A stretch of 64,000 nucleotides of DNA from Sphingomonas pruni NBRC 15498 (GCF_001598455.1 NZ_BCYZ01000005.1:62001-126000), one strand, 5' to 3'; positions 28,787-38,476 are shown, numbered from the stretch's first letter. Numbers and translations: made by a program. The notes: generated by a model from the sequence alone, not told the origin.

Positions 28787-31702
28787 ATGCAAAAGGGTTC
28801 TCGGTTCGAAACGTTGTTGCGGGGCGGCGCCTCGCTTGCCGTGCTGGCGATCGCGGTCAGCGCCGGAGCGGCACAGGCGCAGACCGCGCCGGCTGGGCCA
28901 AATGATGTAGCGCCACAGGCGGCGGCGACTGCCGAGGCGCCGCAAGATGCCCAGGATACCGGCAAAGATATCGTGATCACCGGCTTCCGCGGCAGCCTAG
29001 CCAAGGCTCTCGACCAGAAGAAGGCATCGGCCACCGCGATCGACTCGATTCTGGCCGAGGATATCGGCAAGTTCCCCGACCTCAATTTGTCCGAATCGAT
29101 CCAGCGTATTCCGGGCGTCGCGCTGTCGCGTGACGGCGGTGAAGGCCGCTCGATCTCGGTCCGCGGCCTGGGTCCGCAGTTCACTCGCGTCCGCATCAAC
29201 GGCATGGAAGCGATTGCCACCGCGGGCGGGTCAGACGCCTCGGGCGGCACCAATCGCGGCCGCGGCTTCGACTTCAACGTCTTCGCCGCCGACCTGTTCA
29301 ACGCCATCACCGTGCAGAAGACGGCGGAGGCCGCTACCGAGGAAGGGTCGCTCGGCGCGACCGTCGACCTGCGCACTGCGCGCCCCTTCGACTATAAGTC
29401 GGGCTTCACGATCGCGGTGTCCGGTCAGGGCAGCTACAACGACCTCGCCGAGAAAGCCTCACCGCGCGCCGCGGCGATGATCTCCTGGTCGAACGAGGAC
29501 AAGACGTTCGGCGCGTTGATTTCGGCCGCGTACACCAAGCGCAAGCTGGTCGAGAGCGGCTATTCGACGGTGCGCTGGACGACCAACGATGCCGGTGCCG
29601 CGCCCGGATTCCAGAGCGTGCTCGGCACGCCGTGTCTCACTACCGACAGCAAGTCGAATCTGGTGCAGGTCGCGCCTCTTCCGCAGGTCTGCGCCGAAGC
29701 CAATGCAGCCTTCCATCCGCGTTTCCCGCGCTATGACTATTTCATCGACGACCAGCAGCGCATCGGCCTGACCGGGTCGATCCAGTGGAAGCCGACCGAC
29801 AGCACGACGATCAGCATCGACGGCCTCTATGCCGACTTCAAGGCGACGCGCGAGGAGCGCTATCTGGAGGCGAACGGATTCGCGGTGACTTGCACCAAGT
29901 CGCCGATCCCGGCCAATTGCGGCGTCCCCGATACCGACGTCATTGCTGAGACGATCACCAACGGCGCGATGCTGAAAGGCACGTTCAACGATGTCGACCT
30001 GCGCGTCGAAAATCGCTTCGACCGGCTGGACACCAAGTTCAAGCAGCTGACGTTCAACGTCGACCAGAATATCGGCGAGAAGCTGAAGCTCAACCTGATC
30101 CTGGGCCATTCGCAATCCGATCACCAGAACCCGATCCAGAATACGGTCACGTTCGACCAATATAATGTCGACGGCTACAGCTACGATTATACCGATCGCC
30201 AGCATCCGGTGTTCAATTTCGGCAACGCCAATCTGGCCAACGGCACGGGCTGGGTGCTGAGCCAGCTGCGTCTGCGCTCGGCATCCGCCAAGAACACCTA
30301 TGAAACCGGTCAGCTCAATTTCACCTGGGATGTCACCGACGGGTTCTCGATCGAGGGCGGCGCCTCCTACAAGGGCTATGGCTTCCAGGCGACCGACCTC
30401 CGGCGCAGCAACGGCACCACGGCGGCGCAGGACACCAACCTGTCCTGCTGCACGCTTCCCGCCGACCTCAATCTCAACCAATACGGTCAGGTCGTGACGA
30501 TCGAGGGCCAGTCCTTCTTCGACGCCGACTACCAAAAGGCCGCAGCCTATTTCGGGCTCGAGGATCCCACCGCGCGCGGCGGCACGTTCAAGCTCGGAAT
30601 CGAGCCCGGCCTTGCCGGCAACGTCGCGGTCGATGAGCACGACAAGAGCGGCTATTTGCAGTTCAACTTCAATCGCGACATGGGGTTGTTCACGCTGCGC
30701 GGTAACGCCGGTGTGCGCTACGTCCAGACCTTCCAGCGTTCGCGGGGCTATTCCTATTCGAGCGGCGCCGCAGTGCCGCTGGTCGCCACTCGGACCTATG
30801 ACGACTGGCTGCCGTCGATGAACGCGGTGTTCGAATTCTCGCCCAAGTTCCAGATCCGGCTGGCTGCCGCGAAGATGATGGCGCGACCCGATCTGACCAG
30901 CATCGCGCCGTCGGCCACCGTCTCGGTATCGGGCGCAAACCGGTCGGTGTCGGTCGGCAATCCGGGGCTCGATCCCTATCGTGCGACGACGCTCGATGCT
31001 GCGGCGGAATGGTATTATATGCCCGGCGCACTGCTCTCGGTCGCCTTTTTCCAGAAGGATATCGACAGCTTCGTCCAGACGGTCCAGTCGTCCGGGACTT
31101 TCTCCGATAATCCGTTCGGCCTGCCGGAGAGCCTGGCGATCGCGGCGTGCGGCACGCAATATCCGGCGACCTGCAATCCCGCCGCCGCCAACTGGACCTT
31201 CTCCGCGCCGCGCAACACGCCGGGCGGCCGCCTGCGCGGCTTCGAAGTGAATTTCCAGCAGCCGTTCAAGTTCCTGCCCGGCTTCCTGGGCAATTTCGGC
31301 GTGCTGCTCAACTACACCCACGTCGAATCGAACATCAAATACCTCAACTCCAAGGGCGTGGTCGTGAAGGTCACCGACCTGACCGGCCTGTCGCGCAACA
31401 GCGCCAACGCCACGCTCTATTACGAGGACAAGGTGGTCAGCGCCCGCGTGTCGGCGGCCTATCGTTCGGGGTATCTGTCGGATGCGGTCGGTACCCAGGG
31501 GATCGACAGCCAAGGCTACAACAAGACCCTCAATATCGACGCGTCGGTGCAGATCACGCTGACCAAGCAGCTCAAGCTGACGTTCGAGGGTATCAACCTG
31601 ACCGATCAATATCAGGATCAATATAACGACAGCCGTGACCTGCTATCGGTCTATCACCATACCGGCCGCGAATTCCTCGCCGGGTTCCGGTTCAACTACT
31701 AA
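28787..31702 (+). CDS. TonB-dependent receptor (Xanthomonas/Caulobacter type)
   Basis: A 971-residue outer-membrane transporter. A signal peptide ends near AQA-Q (residue 31). A TonB-box-like DIVITGFRGSL precedes the plug, which shows IPGVALSRDGGEGRSISVRG and RVRINGMEA. The barrel ends in the aromatic GREFLAGFRFNY. It belongs to the group of receptors that bring oligosaccharides through the outer membrane in sphingomonads and xanthomonads. A clean AGGGAGG precedes ATG 28787. Context points to pectin oligomers as cargo. A regulatory site lies upstream inside the previous gene. Confidence 0.93.
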   Translation: MQKGSRFETLLRGGASLAVLAIAVSAGAAQAQTAPAGPNDVAPQAAATAEAPQDAQDTGKDIVITGFRGSLAKALDQKKASATAIDSILAEDIGKFPDLNLSESIQRIPGVALSRDGGEGRSISVRGLGPQFTRVRINGMEAIATAGGSDASGGTNRGRGFDFNVFAADLFNAITVQKTAEAATEEGSLGATVDLRTARPFDYKSGFTIAVSGQGSYNDLAEKASPRAAAMISWSNEDKTFGALISAAYTKRKLVESGYSTVRWTTNDAGAAPGFQSVLGTPCLTTDSKSNLVQVAPLPQVCAEANAAFHPRFPRYDYFIDDQQRIGLTGSIQWKPTDSTTISIDGLYADFKATREERYLEANGFAVTCTKSPIPANCGVPDTDVIAETITNGAMLKGTFNDVDLRVENRFDRLDTKFKQLTFNVDQNIGEKLKLNLILGHSQSDHQNPIQNTVTFDQYNVDGYSYDYTDRQHPVFNFGNANLANGTGWVLSQLRLRSASAKNTYETGQLNFTWDVTDGFSIEGGASYKGYGFQATDLRRSNGTTAAQDTNLSCCTLPADLNLNQYGQVVTIEGQSFFDADYQKAAAYFGLEDPTARGGTFKLGIEPGLAGNVAVDEHDKSGYLQFNFNRDMGLFTLRGNAGVRYVQTFQRSRGYSYSSGAAVPLVATRTYDDWLPSMNAVFEFSPKFQIRLAAAKMMARPDLTSIAPSATVSVSGANRSVSVGNPGLDPYRATTLDAAAEWYYMPGALLSVAFFQKDIDSFVQTVQSSGTFSDNPFGLPESLAIAACGTQYPATCNPAAANWTFSAPRNTPGGRLRGFEVNFQQPFKFLPGFLGNFGVLLNYTHVESNIKYLNSKGVVVKVTDLTGLSRNSANATLYYEDKVVSARVSAAYRSGYLSDAVGTQGIDSQGYNKTLNIDASVQITLTKQLKLTFEGINLTDQYQDQYNDSRDLLSVYHHTGREFLAGFRFNY

Positions 31703-31770
31703 CCAATCAGTCCTGCCTGCCGGTGCGGATAACCCCCCGCACCGGCTTTTCTTTCTTTGGGAGACGGCGC

Positions 31771-33360
31771 GTGCGGCATCTGAAAGCGATGATCTTTGCC
31801 GGAGCCGCGGCCGCCGCGATGATCACAGCGCCGGCCGGCGCGGCGACGCGCGCGCAAATCCTGTCGACGATGAAGCGCGCCTCCGAATTCATGGTCGACA
31901 AGGTGGCGGTGCGCGGTGGCTATGTCTGGGCGCAGCTGCCCGACGGGTCGCGTCGCTGGGGCGAGATGGAAGCCTATCCGACTATGATCTGGGTGCAGCC
32001 GCCCGGCACCGGGACGATGGGGCATCTGTTCCTCGATGCCTATCACGCGACCGGCGACGACTATTATTACCGGGCCGCGACCAAGGCGGCGGACGCGCTG
32101 GTCGCCGGACAATTGCCGGCCGGTGGCTGGCATTATTTCATCGATTTCGGCGGGCCGGCCTCGACTGCCAAATGGTATGCGACCATCGGCAAGAACGCCT
32201 GGCGGCTGGAGGAATTCCAACATTATTGGGGCAACGCCACGTTCGACGATGCGGGTACCTCGGAAGCGATGCAGTTCCTGCTGCGCCTCTATGTCGAGAG
32301 GCACGATCCCAAATATCTGCCGCCACTCAAAAAGGCGCTGAACTTCGTCCTCAAGAGCCAATATGCCAATGGCGGTTGGCCGCAGCGTTATCCGGCGACC
32401 AAATTCCCGTATATCGACCACGGCAAGCCCGACTATACGTCGTTCATCACTTTCAACGACGATGTCGCGGGCGAGAATATCCGCTTCCTGATCCAATATT
32501 ATCAGGTGACCGGCGACACCCGCGTGCTCGACCCGATCCACCGCGCGATGGACATTAACGTGAAGACGCAGCAGCCCGCCCCGCAGGCGGGCTGGGGGCT
32601 GCAATATACGCTCGACCTTAAACCCACCGGCGCGCGGACCTACGAGCCGACGGCGATCGTCACGCACACCACCTATGCCAATGTCGAGCAACTGCTGAAT
32701 TTCTATCGCCTGACCGGCGATCCCAAGTTCCTTGCTGGCGTCCCCGACGCGCTCGACTGGCTCGACTCGGTCAAGTCGCCGCCCGAGCTGAACAAGGATG
32801 GCAAGACCTATCCGACCTTTCTAGAGATCGGCACCAACAAGCCGATATACGTCCACCGCCGCGGGTCGAACGTGGTCAACGGCGAATATTATGTCGACGG
32901 CAACCCCGCCAGCACGCTCGGCCATTACAGCTCGTTCCGGCATCTCGACGTGCCCAAGCTTCGCCGCGAGTATGAGGAGCTGAAGGCGACGCCGCCCGAG
33001 GTGGCGAGCAAGGACTCGCCGCTCAAGGCAACCGGGCGCCGACCGCTCGATCGCTACTATCTGACCGACATGGGCGCCGGATCGGACCGCAACGCCGACC
33101 TGGCGGCGAACAGTCCGGATGCGCTGGTAAAGACGCTCAACGGCGCCGGCTGGTGGCCGGCCGAGCTCAAGATGACCAGCCATCGCTACATGCACGACGG
33201 GTCGAAGACGGTTACGCCCGGCGACTATTCGACGACGCGCGTCGGCGACGAGACCGACACTTCGCCCTATCTCGATCCCAAGCCGGCGGTCGGCATTTCG
33301 ACCGGCACGTACATCGCGCACATGGAAACGCTGATCGCGGCGCTGGGCGATGCGAAATAG
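31771..33360 (+). CDS. Pectate lyase, polysaccharide lyase family 10
   Basis: A 529-residue exported lyase that cuts polygalacturonate by beta-elimination, giving unsaturated oligomers. The signal is MRHLKAMIFAGAAAAAMITA; the mature protein carries the PL10 alpha/alpha fold with SQYANGGWPQRYPATK near residue 198 and FITFNDDVAGENIRFL near residue 222, both typical of PelA. The last 200 residues extend past the usual catalytic domain. I use GTG 31771, which has GGGAG upstream and gives the signal peptide; ATG 31789 is an alternative. It follows the receptor closely and overlaps the next gene. Confidence 0.9.
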   Translation: MRHLKAMIFAGAAAAAMITAPAGAATRAQILSTMKRASEFMVDKVAVRGGYVWAQLPDGSRRWGEMEAYPTMIWVQPPGTGTMGHLFLDAYHATGDDYYYRAATKAADALVAGQLPAGGWHYFIDFGGPASTAKWYATIGKNAWRLEEFQHYWGNATFDDAGTSEAMQFLLRLYVERHDPKYLPPLKKALNFVLKSQYANGGWPQRYPATKFPYIDHGKPDYTSFITFNDDVAGENIRFLIQYYQVTGDTRVLDPIHRAMDINVKTQQPAPQAGWGLQYTLDLKPTGARTYEPTAIVTHTTYANVEQLLNFYRLTGDPKFLAGVPDALDWLDSVKSPPELNKDGKTYPTFLEIGTNKPIYVHRRGSNVVNGEYYVDGNPASTLGHYSSFRHLDVPKLRREYEELKATPPEVASKDSPLKATGRRPLDRYYLTDMGAGSDRNADLAANSPDALVKTLNGAGWWPAELKMTSHRYMHDGSKTVTPGDYSTTRVGDETDTSPYLDPKPAVGISTGTYIAHMETLIAALGDAK

Positions 33361-33781
33361 GCTGATCCTGCTGGGCGCGCTCGCGCTCGCCGTGCCCGCC
33401 GGGGCACAGGACAAGCCGGCCGGCCGCATGACCGTGATCGATGGCGAGTCTGTCAGGCGCGACGAACCGCCGCCGCACGGCAATATCGGGATGAGTACCG
33501 CCTATCGCTACAGCGACGCGGTGCCGGGGCGTGCGATGGAATTCCGCAAGCGCGTGCTCCATGTCGGCGCGGCGATCGGCGCGCACAAGCTGGCGCACGA
33601 CGAGGTCTATTACGTGCTGTCGGGTGAAGGCGACGCGTTCTCCGGCGACCGCATCGAGCCGGTGAAAGCCGGCCAGGCGATCTATTTCTTCGCCGGCGAG
33701 ACGATGGGGATAAAGCAGAAGGGCGCGAAGCCGCTGGCGCTGATCATCAGCTATCCGCTGGCGACACGGGCAAAGAACTGA
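33350..33781 (+). CDS. Small exported cupin
   Basis: A 143-residue single-domain cupin with an N-terminal signal peptide (LILLGALALAVPAGAQ). The cupin core reads AIGAHKLAHDEVYYVLSGEG and VKAGQAIYFFAGE. Two His and a Glu could bind metal. Its start lies 11 bases inside the PL10 gene, so translation is coupled. Similar small periplasmic cupins accompany pectin loci, but their role, sugar binding or isomerisation of an unsaturated product, is not established. Function is therefore unassigned. Confidence 0.78.
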   Translation: MRNRLILLGALALAVPAGAQDKPAGRMTVIDGESVRRDEPPPHGNIGMSTAYRYSDAVPGRAMEFRKRVLHVGAAIGAHKLAHDEVYYVLSGEGDAFSGDRIEPVKAGQAIYFFAGETMGIKQKGAKPLALIISYPLATRAKN

Positions 33782-33806
33782 GATTCAGTCTGGTTGCCAG
33801 ATACCT

Positions 33807-33899
33807 CCCCGGCGAAGGCCGGGGCCCAGTATCGATGTGGTGGCGACGGCATCCTGCCTGGATGAGCGCGTCGCGACTGGGCCCCGGCCTTCGCCGGGG
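33807..33899. repeat. REP doublet, CCCCGGC-GAAG family
   Basis: The 24-base arm at 33807-33830 (CCCCGGCGAAGGCCGGGG plus CCCAGT) and its exact reverse complement at 33876-33899 flank a 45-base centre. Each arm is itself a hairpin. The pair fills the spacer between the cupin gene and the convergent esterase gene and could act as a bidirectional terminator. The same family is seen near 37.5 and 59.5 kb. Confidence 0.85.
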
Positions 33900-33929
33900 A
33901 AGCGGATTTCAATTCCATCGAATCAAGGC

Positions 33930-34943
33930 TTAAGCGACAGCCAGCCACCCCCGGCTCGTCGCCCAGCCAAGGAACAGGTCCGGCCAGACCTGCGCCGGCT
34001 TGCCGACGACGCCGCGCAGGCCGAAGCCATGGTTACCCTGTTCGAACAGATGCAGTTCCACCGGTACCTTGGCCGTCCGCAATGCAGCGTGGAACAGCAA
34101 CGTATTTTCGATCGGCACGACCGGATCGTCCTCGGCCGCGCACAGGAAGCAGGGCGGGCTGTCGGGCTTGATGTTGCGGTCGGGCGAATGCGCGGCGATC
34201 AACGCCGGTGACGGATCGGGGCCGAGCAGGGCTTCTCGCGATCCCATATGCGCGACGGAAGCGTCCATCGACACGACCGGATAGATTGGTGCCGCGAGCA
34301 TCGGCTGCGCCGACAGCGTGTCGGCGGCGTCGACCGGATCGTAGGTCTTCGCCGCGAACCGCGCGACGAGATCGGCGCAGAGATGCCCGCCGGCCGAAAA
34401 GCCCATCGCCGCGACCCGCGCCGGGTCGATCCCATATTTCGTTGCCTGTGACCGGATCAGGCGCATCGCGCGCTGCGCATCCTGCAGCGGCACATTGGCG
34501 CGGTTCGCCCAGCCCTCTCCCGGCAAGCGATAGAACAGGACGAACACGGTGATGCCGCGCGCCGCGAGCAGGCGGCCGATCTCATAGCCCTCCTTGTCGA
34601 TCGCCATCCGAACATAGCCGCCGCCCGGAAAGACCAGGAGCGACGCGCCATTGGGCTTGGCCGGGCGGAACACCGCCATGCGCGGTACGGCCACGCCGGC
34701 GACCGAGCGGTCGTTGAGCTTGGCGGTATCCTTTCTGCGCTCGGTAGTGACTTCGACCGGCGGCTTGGCGGGCATGCCGGGCGCGCCTTTGGGCCACAGA
34801 TCGATCGTCTCGTCGGGCTGCGACAGCACCAAAGGCGCGTTGCCCGGTGCCATGGGTAGCGCGGTCTGCGCCCCGGCGCTGCTCGCCGCGACCGCCGCGC
34901 CGAGCGTCGTCAACAAGGCGGTGCGGCGGTCGATCCCGGTCAT
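33930..34943 (-). CDS. Alpha/beta hydrolase, acetyl-esterase type (BD-FAE-like)
   Basis: A 337-residue exported esterase with an N-terminal signal (RRTALLTTLGAAVAASSAGA). LVFPGGGYVRMA is the GGGY oxyanion loop, MGFSAGGHLCADL the nucleophile elbow, CAAEDDPVVPIENT the acid loop, and EQGNHGFGLRG the His. This set is typical of bacterial acetyl-xylan or pectin acetyl esterases. It ends the leftward kdgK - carboxylesterase - esterase run and probably removes acetyl or other esters from pectin fragments. I start it at ATG 34943. Exact substrate unknown. Confidence 0.85.
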   Translation of the reverse strand: MTGIDRRTALLTTLGAAVAASSAGAQTALPMAPGNAPLVLSQPDETIDLWPKGAPGMPAKPPVEVTTERRKDTAKLNDRSVAGVAVPRMAVFRPAKPNGASLLVFPGGGYVRMAIDKEGYEIGRLLAARGITVFVLFYRLPGEGWANRANVPLQDAQRAMRLIRSQATKYGIDPARVAAMGFSAGGHLCADLVARFAAKTYDPVDAADTLSAQPMLAAPIYPVVSMDASVAHMGSREALLGPDPSPALIAAHSPDRNIKPDSPPCFLCAAEDDPVVPIENTLLFHAALRTAKVPVELHLFEQGNHGFGLRGVVGKPAQVWPDLFLGWATSRGWLAVA

Positions 34944-34944
34944 G

Positions 34945-36516
34945 TCAGGTCCCCGGCTGAATGTACGGAATGCGCGCGAACAGTTCGCGCTGCCATTTGC
35001 GCGGGTCGTTCTCGATATGGCTGTCGACGTCGAACACCATCGTCGCGCGGCGCGCCAAATCGTATTTGGGCCAGACGGGCAGGCCGGGATGGTTGGGATT
35101 GCCGGTCTTGGCGAAGGCGACGAAACTGTCCTGCACCGCTTTCGACGCGGCGCGCGCATCGAGCCCGGTACCGGTTTGGGACCCTGGCGCGCCCAGCGTG
35201 CCGAACGCCAGCGGGATATCCATCGTGTGGAAGGCGCCGCGGCGCGGGTCGGTGCGCGAGCCGAAGTTTACCTGATAGACCCAGGCCGGGGCGCCGGCAC
35301 GGGCGCGCTCCTCCGCCTCGATCACCTGGCCGCGCCAGCTCCGCCCGGCAGTGACCGCGGCGTAGAACACGTCGGTCGGCGACCAGGGTGGGAATTGCCT
35401 GCGATATTCGGCCACGACCCATTCGGGCAGCGCGTCGATGCGCAATTCGGGCGCGAGGCGGTCGGGCATATTGTCCCAGGTCAGCCCCTTCACCTTGTCC
35501 GAATCGGGCGAGATGAACGCGCGCGCTTCGTCATGGACATTGCCCAGGATCAGCGGGATCGACAGGCCGATCGGATTGGCGTCGGGCCAGAAGGGATGCC
35601 GGGTGAGCCATTTCATGTCGAGCACCGGGCCAAAATAGACTCCGCCGCCGAGATACGGATCTTCGGCCGACAGCGCATCGACCAGTTTCTCGGTGGGCGC
35701 CGTTAGCAATGGCCCCAGATCGCGCTCGCTCAACCCGAGCTTGCGCAGATAGGCCCGCGCGCGGTCTGTGGCGTGGAGCGGGCCGGAGGCGGTGACCTGC
35801 TGGCCAGACATCGTCACGCCGCGATGAAACAGCCCCCTGGCCGCCGGCATCCCGGTCAGCGTGGCGATCTTGGCGCCGCCCCCCGACTGGCCGAACAGCA
35901 TCACGCGATCGGGATCGCCGCCGAAAGCCGCGATATTGTCGCGCACCCATTTGAGCGCGAGGATCAGGTCGAGCTGGCCGCAATTGCCGCTGTCGGCGAA
36001 GCGCGGATCGAGCCGGGCGAGATAGAGATAGCCGAACGCGTTGAGCCGATGATTGACCGTGACCACGACGACATCGCCGCGCGCCGCCAGATTGTGCCCG
36101 TCGTTGAGCGGATCGGTGACGCTGCCGTTCGAATAGGCGCCGCCATGGATGTAGAGCATCACCGGCTTCTTGGCCGCCGGATTGGGCTCTGCGGTCCAGA
36201 CGTTGAGGTAGAGACAGTCCTCCGATTGCGGCTGATATCTGCCCGATTGCGGGCAGACCGGCCCATATTTCTGCACCTGCCGCACCTGGCCGCGCGCCGC
36301 ATAGGGCACCGGCGCCCGGAACCGTTGCGCGACGCCGTAGCGGATGCCGCGATAGGCGATGACGCCGCGGTCGCTCTCGCCGACGAAATCGCCCGATGGC
36401 GCCCGCACATAAGGCGCCGCGACCGCACGCGCCGTGCCCGACAGCAATATCGCCGCCCCCGCGCTCGCGCCGGCGCCGATCAGGGTGCGCCGGTTCCAGC
36501 CTTCAGCGTCGGACAT
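34945..36516 (-). CDS. Type B carboxylesterase, exported
   Basis: A 523-residue PnbA/carboxylesterase-family enzyme with a Tat-like start (NRRTLIGAGASAGAAILL). EDCLYLNVWT is the family signature, IHGGAYSNGS the oxyanion region, and GQSGGGAKIA the nucleophile elbow (the usual GESAGG with Gln for Glu). It overlaps the kdgK end by 14 bases and stops one base before the next esterase start, so all three are cotranscribed. Placement in a pectin operon suggests that it acts on methyl or acyl esters of galacturonides. Confidence 0.87.
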   Translation of the reverse strand: MSDAEGWNRRTLIGAGASAGAAILLSGTARAVAAPYVRAPSGDFVGESDRGVIAYRGIRYGVAQRFRAPVPYAARGQVRQVQKYGPVCPQSGRYQPQSEDCLYLNVWTAEPNPAAKKPVMLYIHGGAYSNGSVTDPLNDGHNLAARGDVVVVTVNHRLNAFGYLYLARLDPRFADSGNCGQLDLILALKWVRDNIAAFGGDPDRVMLFGQSGGGAKIATLTGMPAARGLFHRGVTMSGQQVTASGPLHATDRARAYLRKLGLSERDLGPLLTAPTEKLVDALSAEDPYLGGGVYFGPVLDMKWLTRHPFWPDANPIGLSIPLILGNVHDEARAFISPDSDKVKGLTWDNMPDRLAPELRIDALPEWVVAEYRRQFPPWSPTDVFYAAVTAGRSWRGQVIEAEERARAGAPAWVYQVNFGSRTDPRRGAFHTMDIPLAFGTLGAPGSQTGTGLDARAASKAVQDSFVAFAKTGNPNHPGLPVWPKYDLARRATMVFDVDSHIENDPRKWQRELFARIPYIQPGT

Positions 36517-37510
36517 CCAGACCCCCTGCCAGAAATGCGTCGATATCGGCCTGGCGGAACAGGCTGGCGTCGCCGGGCAGCGAATGTTTGAGCGCGGTCA
36601 GTGCCAGGCCGGTGCGCGCGGCATCGTCGATACTGCCGCCCTTGCGCAGCGAATGCAGGACGCCGGCCGCGAAGGCATCGCCCGCGCCGATCCGGTCGAC
36701 GATGCCGGCGAGCGTGATCTCGGCCGATTGCGCGTGCGCATCGCGCGTGTCGATCCGTGCCGACAATAAATGGCGATCGACATCCTCGGTGTGCCGCGCG
36801 GTCGAGGCGATCGTCTGTAGCTTGGGAAAAGCGGCGAAGGCGGCGTCGGCGGCTTCGCGCCGGCGGTCCTCGCCATCGCCCGAAAAGGGTTTGTCGAGCA
36901 GCAAGGCGATGTCGCGATGATTGCCGAACATCAGGTCGGCCTGCGCGACCAGTCGCGACAGGATTTCGCGCGGCTTGCCGTCCCAGCGCTCCCACAGCTT
37001 GCCGCGCCAATTGCCGTCGAACGAGACCGGGATGCCGCGTGCGGCGGCCGCCTCGGCAGCGGCAATTGCAACTTGCGCGGGCACAGGGCCTAGCGCGGGC
37101 GTGATGCCCGACAGATGCAGGCGGTCGACGCCGTTCAGCAGCGTGTCCCAATCCCAGGCGTCGGCGGGCGCCTCGGCGAAGCTCGAATGTGCGCGGTCGT
37201 AAATCACTTCGGTCGCGCGCATACCGGCGCCCGAGGTGACGAAATAGAGCCCCATCCGGTCACCGCGGCGTTGGATGGTGCTGGTGTCGATGCCGTGGCC
37301 GCGCAGGGTGGTGATGGCGGCATCGCCCAGGTCATTGGCCGGAACGGCGCTGACGAAACCGACATCGTGGCCGAGCCGAGCAAGCGCGGTCGCGACATTC
37401 GCTTCGGCACCGGCGACCCAAACGTCGAATTTCGGGGTTTGCAGGATCAGCTCGCGCCCGGGTGGCGAGAGCCGCAGCATGATTTCGCCGAAGGCGAGGA
37501 ATTTGCCCAT
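36503..37510 (-). CDS. kdgK: 2-keto-3-deoxygluconate kinase, PfkB family
   Basis: A 335-residue ribokinase-family sugar kinase. It opens KFLAFGEIMLRLSPPGRE, has VAGAEANVATALARLGHD for substrate binding, and ends with the PfkB signature VDRIGAGDAFAAG (anion hole and catalytic Asp). In this locus it should phosphorylate 2-keto-3-deoxygluconate, the common product of the UxaA and KduD routes, to KDPG. The KDPG aldolase is not in the window. A REP pair lies between it and kduD upstream. Confidence 0.9.
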   Translation of the reverse strand: MGKFLAFGEIMLRLSPPGRELILQTPKFDVWVAGAEANVATALARLGHDVGFVSAVPANDLGDAAITTLRGHGIDTSTIQRRGDRMGLYFVTSGAGMRATEVIYDRAHSSFAEAPADAWDWDTLLNGVDRLHLSGITPALGPVPAQVAIAAAEAAAARGIPVSFDGNWRGKLWERWDGKPREILSRLVAQADLMFGNHRDIALLLDKPFSGDGEDRRREAADAAFAAFPKLQTIASTARHTEDVDRHLLSARIDTRDAHAQSAEITLAGIVDRIGAGDAFAAGVLHSLRKGGSIDDAARTGLALTALKHSLPGDASLFRQADIDAFLAGGLDVRR

Positions 37511-37529
37511 TACCGTCCCCCAATTCCCT

Positions 37530-37593
37530 CCCCGGCGAAGGCCGGGGCCCAGTTACGACGCAGCCCGAGACTGGGGCCCGGCCTTCGCCGGGG
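37530..37593. repeat. REP doublet, CCCCGGC-GAAG family
   Basis: CCCCGGCGAAGGCCGGGG (37530-37547) and the inverted arm ending GGCCTTCGCCGGGG (to 37593) with a short centre. The second arm has one base changed from the copies near 33.8 kb. It lies inside the operon, between kduD and kdgK, where such elements often stabilise upstream mRNA. Confidence 0.8.
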
Positions 37594-37610
37594 AGGCGTA
37601 ACGAGGAAGA

Positions 37611-38363
37611 TCACCGCGCTAGCCACCCGCCGTCGACCGCCAGGATATGTCCCTGGACGTAATCCGCCGCGCGGCTCGCCAGAAACACGGCCGCCCCGCC
37701 CAAGTCGCTCGCATCGCCCCAGCGCCCCGCCGGGATGCGGTCGAGGATCGACTTGTTGCGCACCTCGTCGGCCTGCAGCGCCGCCGTGTTGTTGGTCGCG
37801 ATATAGCCCGGCGCGATCGCATTGACGTTGACGCCTTTCGACGCCCATTCGTTGGCCAGCAATTTGGTCAGCCCGCCGATTCCGCTTTTCGATGCGGTAT
37901 AGCTCGGCACGCGGATGCCGCCCTGAAAGGTCAGCATCGATGCGATATTGATGATCTTGCCGCCGCCATTGGCGATCATGTGCCGCCCCGCCGCCTGGCA
38001 CAGGAAGAACACCGATTTGAGATTGGTGTCGACCACCGCATCCCAATCCTCCTCGGTGAAGTCGACCGCGTCGGCGCGGCGGATGATCCCGGCATTGTTG
38101 ACCAGGATGTCCAGCCCGCCGAGCTTATCCACCGTTTCGTCCACAATTCTTTGCACAGGCTCGATCGTCGAGAGGTCGGCCGAGACGATCTCGGCGCGGC
38201 GGCCGAGGGCGCGGGCCTTGGCGACGGTGTCCTCGGCGGGCGTGCGTCCGACCGCGGCGATATCGGCGCCGGCTTCGGCCAGTGCCAAGGCGATCGCCTG
38301 GCCGATACCGGTATTGGCGCCGGTCACGATAGCGACTTTGCCGGAAAGATCGAAGGGGTTCAT
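37611..38363 (-). CDS. kduD: 2-deoxy-D-gluconate 3-dehydrogenase
   Basis: A 250-residue short-chain dehydrogenase. The NAD(P) motif is VTGANTGIGQAIAL and the catalytic set is IASMLTFQGG, YTASKSG (YxxxK) and LVNNAGIIRRA. NPFDLSGKVAIVTG at the start and the APGYIATNNT stretch fit KduD, which reduces 2,5-diketo-3-deoxygluconate to 2-keto-3-deoxygluconate. It lies between kduI and kdgK, in pathway order, with REP elements on both sides. Confidence 0.92.
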   Translation of the reverse strand: MNPFDLSGKVAIVTGANTGIGQAIALALAEAGADIAAVGRTPAEDTVAKARALGRRAEIVSADLSTIEPVQRIVDETVDKLGGLDILVNNAGIIRRADAVDFTEEDWDAVVDTNLKSVFFLCQAAGRHMIANGGGKIINIASMLTFQGGIRVPSYTASKSGIGGLTKLLANEWASKGVNVNAIAPGYIATNNTAALQADEVRNKSILDRIPAGRWGDASDLGGAAVFLASRAADYVQGHILAVDGGWLAR

Positions 38364-38376
38364 TTTAGCTCCATAT

Positions 38377-38474
38377 TCCCCTCCCGCTTGCGGGAGGGGC
38401 TAGGGGAGGGCCTGTCGAGAAGTGCGGGAAGTGGAACACGCCCTCCCCCCAGCCCCTCCCTTGCAGGGAGGGGA
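38377..38474. repeat. REP-like inverted repeat, G/C-tract family
   Basis: TCCCCTCCCG-cttg-CGGGAGGGG and the mirrored CCCCTCCC-ttgca-GGGAGGGGA form two hairpins that are also complementary to each other. It starts two bases after the kduI stop codon. The family matches the elements at 2.3 and 57.2 kb. Confidence 0.8.
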
Positions 38475-38476
38475 GT

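Noticed and set aside
29459..31621. A 720-codon open frame antisense to the TonB-dependent receptor
   Set aside because: It mirrors the receptor codons and shows no recognisable fold, while the receptor is unambiguous.
35160..35180. A further regulon operator in the carboxylesterase gene (GGTACCGGTTTGGG)
   Set aside because: It keeps only the ACCGGTTT half and lacks the TGAC arm.
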